From Hyphomonadaceae bacterium (GTDB lineage Bacteria > Pseudomonadota > Alphaproteobacteria > Caulobacterales > Maricaulaceae), in contig JABDMW010000010.1 of the NCBI GenBank assembly GCA_013001295.1, positions 50,186-114,185 on the forward strand: DNA of 64,000 nt, in the 5' to 3' direction. Shown here piece after piece: positions 47,004 to 55,130 of this stretch. The first letter of the stretch is position 1. Every line of letters starts with the position of its first letter. Below the pieces are notes generated by a model. That model did no database searches. It was not told where the DNA came from and saw only the letters and a program-made list of their open reading frames with translations. A program made the translations under genes and the position numbers.

Positions 47004-48322
47004 GCCGCCGCGTTTGGGAGCATCAGGACTTCAATGACGATCTCTTGATCGATCGAGATGCGAAACGCTCGCGTTGGTCCTGGATCTTCTTGATTTTCGC
47101 ACTTGCATTGTTTGTCACGGCGATTTTCTGGGCGAAATATGCTGAATTGGAAGAGGTTACGCGCGGCGAGGGGCGCATCATCCCGTCCGGTAAAATTCAA
47201 ATCGTTCAAAGCCTCGAAGGGGGCATTGTTGAGTCGATAGACGTGGTAGTCGGTCAACCCGTGTCGAAAGGAGATATTCTTCTCACTATCGACGATACAA
47301 CGTTTTCCGCTAGCTTGGGCGAATTGGAGGCGCGTCGCAACGCTTTAAACGGTAAGATTGCTCGCCTCGAGGCGGAAATGGCAGGGCGCAGCCGTGTCGA
47401 ATATAGTGATGAACTCAAAGCGGCGGCGCCCAATGTAATTGCCAGCGAAAATCGGTTGTTCGCCCTGCGCCGATCAAATTTTGCCAACAATAATCAAGTG
47501 CTGCGGTCGCGCAAAGAACAACGCGAGCAGGAAAAACAAGAACTGAATTCGAATCTGAATAATCTGCAAAATCAGTTGCAAATTGCCCGTGATGACCTTG
47601 CACTTAACGAGAAAATTTCTGATATCGTGCCGCAAAGTGAGCTTCTCAAATTGCGCAAAGAAGTTAGCCGACTTTCGGGCGAGGTTGAAACAACGCGTAG
47701 TTCTATCCGCAGGGCTGAAGCGGCGGTAAGAGAAGCGTCAAGTCTGCTGTCTACAGAACGATCGACATTTCGTCAGGAAGCGCAGGCCGAACTGACGGAA
47801 GCGCGCGCAGATCTAAGTGTATTATTGGCCGGGTCTAAAGCCGCAGGCGACCGGGTTGATCGTGCTGATGTGCGATCTCCGGTGGATGGGGTCATCAATG
47901 AGATACACGTCAATACGCTAGGCGGGGTTATTCAACCTGGTAAGGACTTGGTGGAGATCGTTCCGGTCGGCGAGAAGTTGTTGGTCGAAGCGCGCATTCG
48001 CCCACAAGACATTGCATTCTTGTCGACGAACCAGTTGGCACGGGTGAAAATCACAGCTTATGACTATTCGATTTACGGTGGTCTGAATGGCTCGGTCGTT
48101 AGAATTGGCGCCGACAGCGTCACCGACGAAGTGACGGGAGAAACCTATTTCCCAATCGATATCAGAGCCGATGCGAGCGAATTTAAGAAAGATAATGAAA
48201 AACTTCCGGTAACGCCCGGAATGGTGGCAAGCGTGGACATAATCACAGGGCACAAAAGTGTTTTACAATACCTTTTGAAGCCTGTGAACAAAGCGCGTTA
48301 TGAGGGGCTAAGAGAAAGATGA
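47000..48322 (+). CDS. Type I secretion membrane-fusion protein, LapC/HlyD-like
   Basis: A 440-residue adaptor with one membrane anchor near residues 29-48, then a beta-barrel/lipoyl segment (EEVTRGEGRIIPSGKIQIVQSLEGGIVESIDVVVGQPVSKGDILLTID), a long coiled-coil hairpin (about 105-275), and the HlyD C-terminal domain (VRSPVDGVINEIHVNTLGGVI; TAYDYSIYGGLNGSVVRIGAD). It bridges the ABC transporter and the outer-membrane channel. It is translationally coupled on both sides by ATGA overlaps. Confidence 0.95.
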   Translation: MSRRVWEHQDFNDDLLIDRDAKRSRWSWIFLIFALALFVTAIFWAKYAELEEVTRGEGRIIPSGKIQIVQSLEGGIVESIDVVVGQPVSKGDILLTIDDTTFSASLGELEARRNALNGKIARLEAEMAGRSRVEYSDELKAAAPNVIASENRLFALRRSNFANNNQVLRSRKEQREQEKQELNSNLNNLQNQLQIARDDLALNEKISDIVPQSELLKLRKEVSRLSGEVETTRSSIRRAEAAVREASSLLSTERSTFRQEAQAELTEARADLSVLLAGSKAAGDRVDRADVRSPVDGVINEIHVNTLGGVIQPGKDLVEIVPVGEKLLVEARIRPQDIAFLSTNQLARVKITAYDYSIYGGLNGSVVRIGADSVTDEVTGETYFPIDIRADASEFKKDNEKLPVTPGMVASVDIITGHKSVLQYLLKPVNKARYEGLRER

Positions 48323-48957
48323 GTACACAAACGGGGCAGGTCGAGGCAGACACGACGGTCACAGCATTTGATACGCTAACGCCGAGAATAATTCAGTTTC
48401 AAGGGAAGCGGTCTTGTATCCGCCTTGAGGATGTTTACTGGAATATTCTCGAGGATGCAGCTCGCGAAAAAAAGCTTAAATTCAATGAGCTTGTCCATTC
48501 CTATTACCATGACCCACGAGGCGAACGGAATAAGACGGCATTTTTGCGGTGTCAGGCTGTCGAATGGCTTTCGGGTCAAGTTGAAGCCGCCCATGAACAA
48601 TTACACTTAAAAAATTCTGAATTGCACTCGATTTTAAAAGTGACAGTCCAGCCCGCTTTCGTGTTTTCAAAAATGCAAAGTGTGTCCCGCCATAATCAAG
48701 GTTTTCATGACTGGATTAAAGAACACATTGGTGCCCGGGCCGGCGCGATGGACCAAAGCAAATTACGTGTCAGTTTCCGACGGTCTTATACGGCTTTAAT
48801 GGACCTTCTTGACGAAAATAACGGGTCGATTTTGAACGAACAGGTGACCATTCTCATGCCTGGATACGTTTTTCCGATCCGGATAAATTTGGTCAAATTG
48901 GATAGCAGCAATGATCAAGATCAGCTGTTTCTCGGCATAATCAATCCTGGTGAATAA
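48319..48957 (+). CDS. Ribbon-helix-helix plus PAS-like protein coupled to the secretion operon
   Basis: A 212-residue protein overlapping the HlyD-like gene by 4 bases (ATGA). Residues about 25-68 (IIQFQGKRSCIRLEDVYWNILEDAAREKKLKFNELV, abridged) fit a ribbon-helix-helix domain of the RHH_4 type. Residues about 95-210 resemble a PAS fold: ILKVTVQPAFVFSKMQSVSRHNQGFHDWI, then a long gap to VTILMPGYVFPIRINLVKL. No enzyme motif was seen. The coupling suggests a cytoplasmic regulator or sensor of adhesin export, but this is inference. It ends 7 bases from the convergent cysNC stop. Confidence 0.7.
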   Translation: MSTQTGQVEADTTVTAFDTLTPRIIQFQGKRSCIRLEDVYWNILEDAAREKKLKFNELVHSYYHDPRGERNKTAFLRCQAVEWLSGQVEAAHEQLHLKNSELHSILKVTVQPAFVFSKMQSVSRHNQGFHDWIKEHIGARAGAMDQSKLRVSFRRSYTALMDLLDENNGSILNEQVTILMPGYVFPIRINLVKLDSSNDQDQLFLGIINPGE

Positions 48958-48964
48958 TCGCCCC

Positions 48965-50881
48965 CTAATCGATATCCTGAGACTCCAGAAAGCCCTGTGC
49001 TTGAAGATAATCGACAATTTGTTCAGCTGCTTGTTCTGCTGACAACTTAACCGTATCGACGACGATCTCTGGTTTTTTAGGCGGTTGATAATCGCTGTCT
49101 ATTCCTGTGAAATTTTTGATCTCGCCCCGGCGCGCTTTGGCATAGAGCCCTTTTACGTCCCGTTTTTCAGCAACCGCCAATGGTGTATTAACATAAACTT
49201 CGATAAATTCATGCGCGTCAACCATGCGGCGGGCCATCCGCCGTTCGGCGCGGAACGGCGAAATAAATGCGCACAGGACGAATAGGCCGGCATCAACCAT
49301 GAGTTTCGCAGACTCGCCGACACGACGGATATTTTCGACGCGGTCCGCATCTGTAAAGCCCAAATCTTTATTGAGGCCGTGTCGTACATTGTCGCCATCC
49401 AGCGTGTAGGTGTGGCGCCCCATATCAAATAGCTTCTTTTCGACCAAATTGGCGATCGTCGATTTTCCGGAACCCGAAAGACCTGTGAACCAAAGAACAG
49501 CCGGTTTTTGATTTTTTTGTTCCGCGCGTTCCGTCTTGCCAATTTCAAGGTCTTGCCACACAACATTTGAGGCGCGCCTTAGGGAGAAATTCAACATGCC
49601 GATACCAACCGTTGCATTAGTTTGGCGGTCGATAAGAATGAAACTTCCCGTATGTTTGTTAAGATCGTAAGGATCGAAAACAACCGGTTGGCCTAACGAA
49701 ATGTTGCAGATGCCGACTTCATTCAGCGCAAGCGTTTTTGCGGCCTGTGCGCTAAAATCATTGACATCAACACGATGTCGCAGCGTTGTAATGCTTGCCG
49801 GAACTGTCTTGTTTCCTGTTTTCAACAAGTAGCCGCGTCCCGGGAAAAGCTTTTTTTCAGCCATCCATAAAATTTGGGCTTGAAACTGATCTGATTGTTC
49901 CGCGGGGTTGTCGGTACTACAAATGAAATCGCCTCGGGAAATGTCGATTTCATCGTCCAAAGTGAGCGTTATCGCCTGGTCTTCGACGGCGCGGTCAAGC
50001 TCTCCGTCCATTGTAACAATGGCTTTAACTTTTGATCTTTTTCCGGAGGGGATGACGATGATTTCATCACCGGGTGCGATTTTGCCAGAGGCTATCGTTC
50101 CTGAAAACCCCCTAAAGTTTAGGTTTGGTCGATTGACCCATTGAACCGGAAGCCGGAAGCTTTTCAACGGTGTATCCCGGGTCACATCGACATTTTCTAA
50201 ATGATCCAGAAGACACGGGCCATGATACCACGGCATCTGACTCGACCTGGATGAAACATTATCCCCGTCAAGGGCGGACATGGGAATGGGGGTAATATTT
50301 GCAAATCCAAGGTCATTTGCGAAAATTTGGAAGTCATCAACGATCTTATCATAGGCAAATTGGGAATACCCGATCAGATCCATTTTATTAATCGCGACAA
50401 TCACATGTTTTATTCCGAGCATTGAGGCAATAAAACTGTGGCGTTTGGTTTGAACCTGCACCCCTTTACGCGCGTCAATCAATAAAATTGCCAAGTCGGC
50501 CGTCGACGCACCGGTCGCCATATTGCGGGTGTACTGCTCATGGCCGGGCGTATCGGCGACAATAAATTTGCGCTTATCTGTAGAAAAAAAGCGGTACGCA
50601 ACATCAATCGTGATCCCTTGCTCTCTTTCGGCGGCGAGGCCGTCGACGAGCAGGGCCAAATCAGGTTTTTCCCCGGTCGTTCCAGATTTTTTGCTGTCGG
50701 TTTCAACCCGTTCTAACTGATCCTCATAGATTAATTTGCTGTCATATAAGAGGCGTCCAATCAGAGTGGATTTGCCATCGTCGACGCTACCGCATGTCAG
50801 AAACCGCAAAAAGCTCTTGTTTTCATGGGCGTTGAGATATCCAACAATATCGGTCGCGATCAGTTCATCTTTGTGGGACAT
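48965..50881 (-). CDS. cysN: Bifunctional sulfate adenylyltransferase large subunit / APS kinase CysNC
   Basis: A 638-residue fusion. The N-terminal GTPase (about 1-430) has GSVDDGKSTLIGRLL (G1), DTPGHEQYTRNM (G3) and INKMD (G4) and powers APS formation with CysD. The C-terminal APS kinase (about 450-630) has GLSGSGKSTIANLVEKKL and LDGDNVRHGLNKDLGF and makes PAPS. The start at ATG 50881 is immediately after the cysD stop; an upstream ATG at 50929 would lie inside cysD. This NodQ-like fusion is common in alphaproteobacteria. No sulfite reductase or PAPS reductase gene is in the window. Confidence 0.95.
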   Translation of the reverse strand: MSHKDELIATDIVGYLNAHENKSFLRFLTCGSVDDGKSTLIGRLLYDSKLIYEDQLERVETDSKKSGTTGEKPDLALLVDGLAAEREQGITIDVAYRFFSTDKRKFIVADTPGHEQYTRNMATGASTADLAILLIDARKGVQVQTKRHSFIASMLGIKHVIVAINKMDLIGYSQFAYDKIVDDFQIFANDLGFANITPIPMSALDGDNVSSRSSQMPWYHGPCLLDHLENVDVTRDTPLKSFRLPVQWVNRPNLNFRGFSGTIASGKIAPGDEIIVIPSGKRSKVKAIVTMDGELDRAVEDQAITLTLDDEIDISRGDFICSTDNPAEQSDQFQAQILWMAEKKLFPGRGYLLKTGNKTVPASITTLRHRVDVNDFSAQAAKTLALNEVGICNISLGQPVVFDPYDLNKHTGSFILIDRQTNATVGIGMLNFSLRRASNVVWQDLEIGKTERAEQKNQKPAVLWFTGLSGSGKSTIANLVEKKLFDMGRHTYTLDGDNVRHGLNKDLGFTDADRVENIRRVGESAKLMVDAGLFVLCAFISPFRAERRMARRMVDAHEFIEVYVNTPLAVAEKRDVKGLYAKARRGEIKNFTGIDSDYQPPKKPEIVVDTVKLSAEQAAEQIVDYLQAQGFLESQDID

Positions 50882-50882
50882 T

Positions 50883-52004
50883 TTAGAAATATCCTTCTTG
50901 TTTTTTATCTTCCATACTGGCGCCGGCATCGCTGTCGATCGTCCGCCCCTGACGTTCGGAAGTTGTCGTCAGCAATATCTCCTGAATTATGTCCGGCAAA
51001 GTATTGGCGGTACTTTCGACGGCACCTGTCAGCGGGTAGCAACCGAGCGTTCTAAAACGCACGCTTTTGTTAGTGGCCTTTTGAGCATGTTTTTCGGGCA
51101 TACGATCATCGTCTTTTAAGATCAAAGTGCCATCAATCTCGGCGACAGGCCGGGGTTTAGAGTAATAGAGGTCGGGTATCTCAATTTTTTCTTTGTAGAT
51201 GTATTGCCAGATGTCGAGTTCCGTCCAATTCGAGAGCGGAAACACGCGCATGCTTTCGCCCTTTGCGACGCGAGTATTGTAAATATTCCAGAGCTCGGGG
51301 CGTTGGTTTTTCGGGTCCCAACGGTGTTGCTCGGTGCGGAAAGAAAAAATCCGTTCTTTCGCGCGGGACTTTTCTTCATCTCGCCGCGCGCCTCCAAAGG
51401 CCGCATCAAAGCCGTATTTGTCGAGCGCTTTTTTCAACGCTTGTGTCTTCATGATATCGGTATGCACAGCCGACCCATGCGTGAACGGACCAACTTTTTC
51501 TTCAAGGCCTTCCGGGTTTTTATACACAAGCAATTCAAGTCCCAACTCTTTGGCGCGCCGGTCTCGAAATGCGATCATTTCTTTGAATTTCCAATCCGTG
51601 TCGACATGCAAAAGTGGAAAAGGCGGCGGAGAAGGATAAAACGCTTTCATCGCCAGATGCAGCATGACAGAACTGTCTTTGCCGACACTGTACAGCATGA
51701 CCGGTTTCTGGCACTGCGAAGCCACTTCACGCATAATATGGATGCTTTCAGCTTCAAGCCGTTCCAGATGGGTCAGCTCGGAATCAGAAAGATCGGCAGG
51801 GTCAGTCAGTCCGTATTTTGCTTCAAGATTTTGAAGTTCCGCGAAAGCCGACGCTAAGGTTTTTTCCGTGCATTGGCCGCCTTGTTGTAAGCGGGCGATG
51901 CCTTTGCCATCATTTAAAAGCTTTCTGGATATAGTGGATAGTGATTGTCCGGTTGCCTTAGATATGGACTCAGCACGCGATACAAGTTCTGCAATCTGGC
52001 TCAT
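50883..52004 (-). CDS. cysD: Sulfate adenylyltransferase small subunit CysD with N-terminal HTH-like domain
   Basis: A 373-residue protein; standard CysD is about 300. Residues about 79-373 are a complete Cys[18 protein letters not shown]-loop [46 protein letters not shown] and the C-terminal [12 protein letters not shown]. Residues 1-70 are extra and helical: [50 protein letters not shown]. This matches a four-helix lambda-repressor-like domain found in small alphaproteobacterial DNA-binding proteins (helix 3 = [10 protein letters not shown]). Two inverted repeats flank the promoter, so this subunit may repress its own operon. The enzyme role is well supported; the DNA-binding role is inference. 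Confidence 0.92.
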   Translation of the reverse strand: MSQIAELVSRAESISKATGQSLSTISRKLLNDGKGIARLQQGGQCTEKTLASAFAELQNLEAKYGLTDPADLSDSELTHLERLEAESIHIMREVASQCQKPVMLYSVGKDSSVMLHLAMKAFYPSPPPFPLLHVDTDWKFKEMIAFRDRRAKELGLELLVYKNPEGLEEKVGPFTHGSAVHTDIMKTQALKKALDKYGFDAAFGGARRDEEKSRAKERIFSFRTEQHRWDPKNQRPELWNIYNTRVAKGESMRVFPLSNWTELDIWQYIYKEKIEIPDLYYSKPRPVAEIDGTLILKDDDRMPEKHAQKATNKSVRFRTLGCYPLTGAVESTANTLPDIIQEILLTTTSERQGRTIDSDAGASMEDKKQEGYF

Positions 52005-52010
52005 AAAAAT

Positions 52011-52026
52011 ATGGGATAATTCCCAC
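52011..52026. promoter_or_regulatory. Inverted repeat (operator candidate) in the cysD leader
   Basis: ATGGGATAATTCCCAC: 5-bp perfect arms TGGGA/TCCCA around TAAT. It lies 7-22 bases before the cysD ATG and overlaps the GAGGTGGGA stretch that could be its ribosome-binding site. It shares its arms with the perfect repeat at 52083-52098, centre to centre 72 bases. Confidence 0.6.
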
Positions 52027-52047
52027 CTCTCTAGATATATGAGCCGT

Positions 52048-52075
52048 ATTTGAAGGCAAAAATTTCGTTTGTCAA
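52048..52075 (-). promoter_or_regulatory. Proposed cysD promoter
   Basis: On the minus strand, TTGACA (52070-52075) and TCAAAT (52048-52053) are separated by 16 bases. The promoter lies between the two TGGGA...TCCCA repeats: one just upstream of the -35, the other downstream of the expected start site. Confidence 0.5.
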
Positions 52076-52082
52076 GATAAGT

Positions 52083-52098
52083 GTGGGATTTATCCCAC
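52083..52098. promoter_or_regulatory. Perfect inverted repeat (operator candidate) upstream of cysD promoter
   Basis: GTGGGATTTATCCCAC: perfect 7-bp arms GTGGGAT/ATCCCAC around TT. It begins 8 bases upstream of the cysD -35. It is also positioned near the start of any rightward transcript toward the 52118 small ORF. Confidence 0.65.
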
Positions 52099-52117
52099 GA
52101 TATTCAAGGCGTCTTTA

Positions 52118-52183
52118 ATGGGAGCAGAATCGTGCATTCCATACACTGCGATTGGGTTGGGTTCGGTGTTGTTAGGATTTTAG
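52118..52183 (+). CDS. Possible 21-codon leader ORF
   Basis: ATG at 52118 with AAGG eight bases before it opens a 21-residue frame (begins MGAESCIPY, ends GSVLLGF) that stops at 52183, 17 bases before an intrinsic terminator. Its hydrophobic C-terminal half and position suggest a leader peptide or the coding part of a short terminated transcript. It is too short to support by sequence alone. Confidence 0.25.
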   Translation: MGAESCIPYTAIGLGSVLLGF

Positions 52184-52200
52184 TGATGCAAAAAATAAAA

Positions 52201-52235
52201 GAGCCCAACGCCGAATTTGGTGTTGTGCTCTTTTT
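52201..52235 (+). terminator. Intrinsic terminator (possibly bidirectional) before the LuxR-type gene
   Basis: A 12-bp stem (52201-52212 with 52219-52230, one mismatch, one G-T) has a 6-base loop and is followed by TTTTT. The other strand also has a T-rich tail (TTTTATTTTTT after the stem). It must end a short rightward transcript that starts near the cysD promoter, since no long gene lies before it. Confidence 0.7.
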
Positions 52236-52299
52236 AGTATCGCGCCCCGATACTGTATATTCTGTATACGATGTGGCGCGCCTCAATACTACGGTAGCC

Positions 52300-52333
52300 A
52301 TACCTATTTTTCGCGAATTTATACCTATTTTTC
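52300..52333 (+). promoter_or_regulatory. Tandem 13-bp direct repeats before the LuxR-type gene
   Basis: ATACCTATTTTTC occurs at 52300-52312 and again at 52321-52333, exactly 21 bases apart start to start, which is two turns of the helix. Both are about 90-115 bases before the proposed start at 52417. This geometry suits a regulator that binds side by side on one DNA face. Confidence 0.55.
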
Positions 52334-52416
52334 ACGTGAAAAGCGTGTATTATCCAGAATATCGGCATTCATTTGACCTGAATTGTCAAATCATTGCTTA
52401 TTTTACGGGGTATCGC

Positions 52417-55074
52417 TTGGGTGAGTCGACATTAGTTGAACGGGAAGTCCCGTTGCAAAAATTGCGCGGATTAGCGGATCAAGCCCGACTTGGCCGTGGT
52501 ACTGTCGCCTTGCTCGGCGGAGAGGCCGGGATCGGCAAGACAACCCTCCTCAATGCATTTCAGGATTCCATGCAGGGCTCATTTCGCATAATCCGTGGTG
52601 GCTGCGATCCGTTGTTCACACCCAGAACTTTCGGAGCCATCCATGATATGGCTAACGCATTGGGACCCGATGTTGCTCAGATGCTCAGTAGCAATACGCA
52701 GACCGCGACTTTGTTTCCAACAATTCTCACTTCATTACAAGAGACGCGCCGACCTACGATATTGATCTGCGAGGATGTACATTGGGCGGACAATGCAACA
52801 TTGGATCTATTAAAGTTTATCGGGCGGCGCATTCAGTTCATCCCTTGCTTGATGATTTTGAGTTTCCGCAGCGACGAGATTAATGCGTCCCACCCACTGA
52901 CCCAGGTGATTGGCGATTTACCGAGTTCTCCGACACGGCGTATCGAGCTAGAGCGGCTATCCCTCCCAGGTATTGGAAAACTCGCAGAGTCGTCAGCATA
53001 CCGTGCAGAGGACTTATACCAAATTACCGCTGGAAATCCGTTTTTCGTTACGGAACTCCTGGCCGCTTACGACGGCAGCGAGACCCGTTTGCCGGCTTCA
53101 ATTACGGATGCCGTCGCGTCAAGACTTAGCCATCTCAGTCAGAATGAACGCCAGTTTCTTGACCAAATTTGCGTGATTCCGGGTACTATTTCGCCATCCA
53201 TGCAAAATGCTCTCTTTACGGCGGACCAGGAAAGGCTTGCGAAATCCTGCGTCGATCAAAACGTTTTAATCGAAGATGAAAATGGGAACCTACGGTTTCG
53301 GCACGAGCTTGCGCGGTTGGCAACATTGTCCCGACAATCCGCCCAGGGGCAAAAGAAGCGTCACGCTGAAATCATGCAGGTATTGATGAAAATGGAAGAC
53401 GCGGCAACTTTGGATCAAATCGTGCATCACGCGGCCGGGGCTTTAGACGGTAAATCAGTCTTAAAATATGCGCCAAAAGCAGCAAAAATGGCAGCGGCTT
53501 CCGGAGCGCACAGGGAGGCGGTTTCCCATTATGCGGCGGCCTTGAAATTTATCGATATTGCCAGCCCTGAAACGGCAGCTCAATTATATGAAGATTGGGC
53601 ATATGAGGCCGGACTATCTCTGCATATTGACGACAGTGTTCTGGAGGCGCGACGCCATGCCGTCATATTGTGGCGGGCGCAGGGGCGAATGGACAAAGTT
53701 GCAGAAAATTTGAGGTGGCTTTCCCGCCTGCACTGGTACCGAGGTGAAGCAGCCGACGCGGACAGATATCTGGAGCAGGCGATAGCTGTCTTGGAAGACA
53801 TGCCGCCGTCTATTCAACGTGCGATGGCCTACAGCTTGCGGTCTCAATTGTGCATGTTGAATGACAAGATGGAGGCGTCAATTGAATGGGGAAATCGAGC
53901 GCTCGAACTGGAACAGGATTTTAAAGATGTATCTGTTAGGATTCATGCCCTGAACAATATCGGGACATCCAAAGTCTTCAGGGGCGATCAGGCGGGTGTC
54001 GATTTATTGCTCGAAAGCCTGGAACTTTCATTAGCCAATGATCTGCACGAGGACGCGGCGCGTGTTTACACAAATTTGGGTGAATACGGCGTTGTGTTTC
54101 GTGAATTCGACCTGGCCGAACGCATTCTAACTGAGGGCGTCGCCTTTGATATCGAACATGATCTAGACAGCTGGACCCATTATTTGCAAGGTAGACTTGC
54201 GCTTTTACGCATGAAGCAGGGACGACTCAGAGATGCGGAAGCCATCGCAAAGGGGGTTCTTGGAATTCAGCGCCTCACTTTGCTCATGCGTCTCCCCGCA
54301 TTACAGGTCTTAGCGAAAACCCAAATGCGTCTTGGCAATGAAGGCGCGCCAGCGTTGATACAGCAATCTCTGAATGATGCGCTTGCAACCGGTGAATTAC
54401 AGCATATTGTACCGGCGCGCTTAACACTGATTGAAGCGGCTTGGTTAGACGACAATTCGCGAGATGCCATAGAGCAAATAGAGCAATTGCTGGCATTGGA
54501 TAACTCGGAGCGACATGCATGGGATTTAGGTGAAGTCGCGATTTGGTCACATCGTTTCCAGCGAAATATGCGACATGATTTGGGCGATGGAATGCCAAGG
54601 CCCTACAAGTTAGAGCTGGCTGGTGACATTTTTGCAGCAGCAGACGCTTGGGAACAGTTAGGATCGCCGTATTCCAGCGCCGTCGCTCTTATGCAAACGC
54701 TGGGCCCACAGCAAGAACAGGCGTTCAAACGAGCCTTAAAAATATTGTCGAAATTGGAAGCAAAAGCAGCGATCAAGAAGCTTGATAAAATTGCCAAATC
54801 TGCGGGCATCGATCTTAAAATTCCAAAGAGCCGACGGGGGCCCTATAAAGCGTCCCGCAATCATCCGCTCGGTCTGACGGCGCGCGAACAGGAAATATTG
54901 CGCTTAATGGTCAGTGGCAGCACCAATCGGGAAATTTCTGAAACCTTGTCCCGGTCCCAAAGAACCGTTGAGCACCACGTCTCGTCAATTCTGGCAAAGT
55001 TGAATGCGAAGAACCGGATGGCAGCGATGCTCCGCATACAGGACGAACCCTGGTTGTTGCCTAAAGAAGTCTAA
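52417..55074 (+). CDS. LuxR-family transcriptional regulator with ATPase and TPR-like domains
   Basis: About 885 residues. The start at TTG 52417 (ACGGGG before it) fits the family, which begins just before LVEREVPLQKLRGLADQ; the frame is open back to 52081 but that part crosses a terminator and repeats. An AAA-type ATPase has Walker A GGEAGIGKTTLL (residue about 36) and Walker B PTILICEDVHWADNATLDLLKF. A helical, TPR-like middle follows. The C-terminal LuxR helix-turn-helix (about 820-880) is LTAREQEILRLMVSGSTNREISETLSRSQRTVEHHVSSIL (abridged). Such proteins (MalT/LAL-like) activate neighbouring genes in response to a ligand; the three genes downstream are plausible targets. Confidence 0.87.
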   Translation: MGESTLVEREVPLQKLRGLADQARLGRGTVALLGGEAGIGKTTLLNAFQDSMQGSFRIIRGGCDPLFTPRTFGAIHDMANALGPDVAQMLSSNTQTATLFPTILTSLQETRRPTILICEDVHWADNATLDLLKFIGRRIQFIPCLMILSFRSDEINASHPLTQVIGDLPSSPTRRIELERLSLPGIGKLAESSAYRAEDLYQITAGNPFFVTELLAAYDGSETRLPASITDAVASRLSHLSQNERQFLDQICVIPGTISPSMQNALFTADQERLAKSCVDQNVLIEDENGNLRFRHELARLATLSRQSAQGQKKRHAEIMQVLMKMEDAATLDQIVHHAAGALDGKSVLKYAPKAAKMAAASGAHREAVSHYAAALKFIDIASPETAAQLYEDWAYEAGLSLHIDDSVLEARRHAVILWRAQGRMDKVAENLRWLSRLHWYRGEAADADRYLEQAIAVLEDMPPSIQRAMAYSLRSQLCMLNDKMEASIEWGNRALELEQDFKDVSVRIHALNNIGTSKVFRGDQAGVDLLLESLELSLANDLHEDAARVYTNLGEYGVVFREFDLAERILTEGVAFDIEHDLDSWTHYLQGRLALLRMKQGRLRDAEAIAKGVLGIQRLTLLMRLPALQVLAKTQMRLGNEGAPALIQQSLNDALATGELQHIVPARLTLIEAAWLDDNSRDAIEQIEQLLALDNSERHAWDLGEVAIWSHRFQRNMRHDLGDGMPRPYKLELAGDIFAAADAWEQLGSPYSSAVALMQTLGPQQEQAFKRALKILSKLEAKAAIKKLDKIAKSAGIDLKIPKSRRGPYKASRNHPLGLTAREQEILRLMVSGSTNREISETLSRSQRTVEHHVSSILAKLNAKNRMAAMLRIQDEPWLLPKEV

Positions 55075-55130
55075 TTAGGACCTCCAAATTTTTACTTGCT
55101 TCAATTTTCTTATCGTTTATCAATAAGTAT

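Noticed and set aside
48965..52004. nodPQ-type symbiosis locus
   Set aside because: CysD-CysNC is homologous to NodPQ, but no nodulation gene is near; ordinary sulfate activation is the simpler reading.
52081..52416. Upstream extension of the LuxR-type gene to a GTG at 52081
   Set aside because: This part crosses an operator-like palindrome, an intrinsic terminator and tandem repeats and has no family resemblance; the family N-terminus begins just after 52417.
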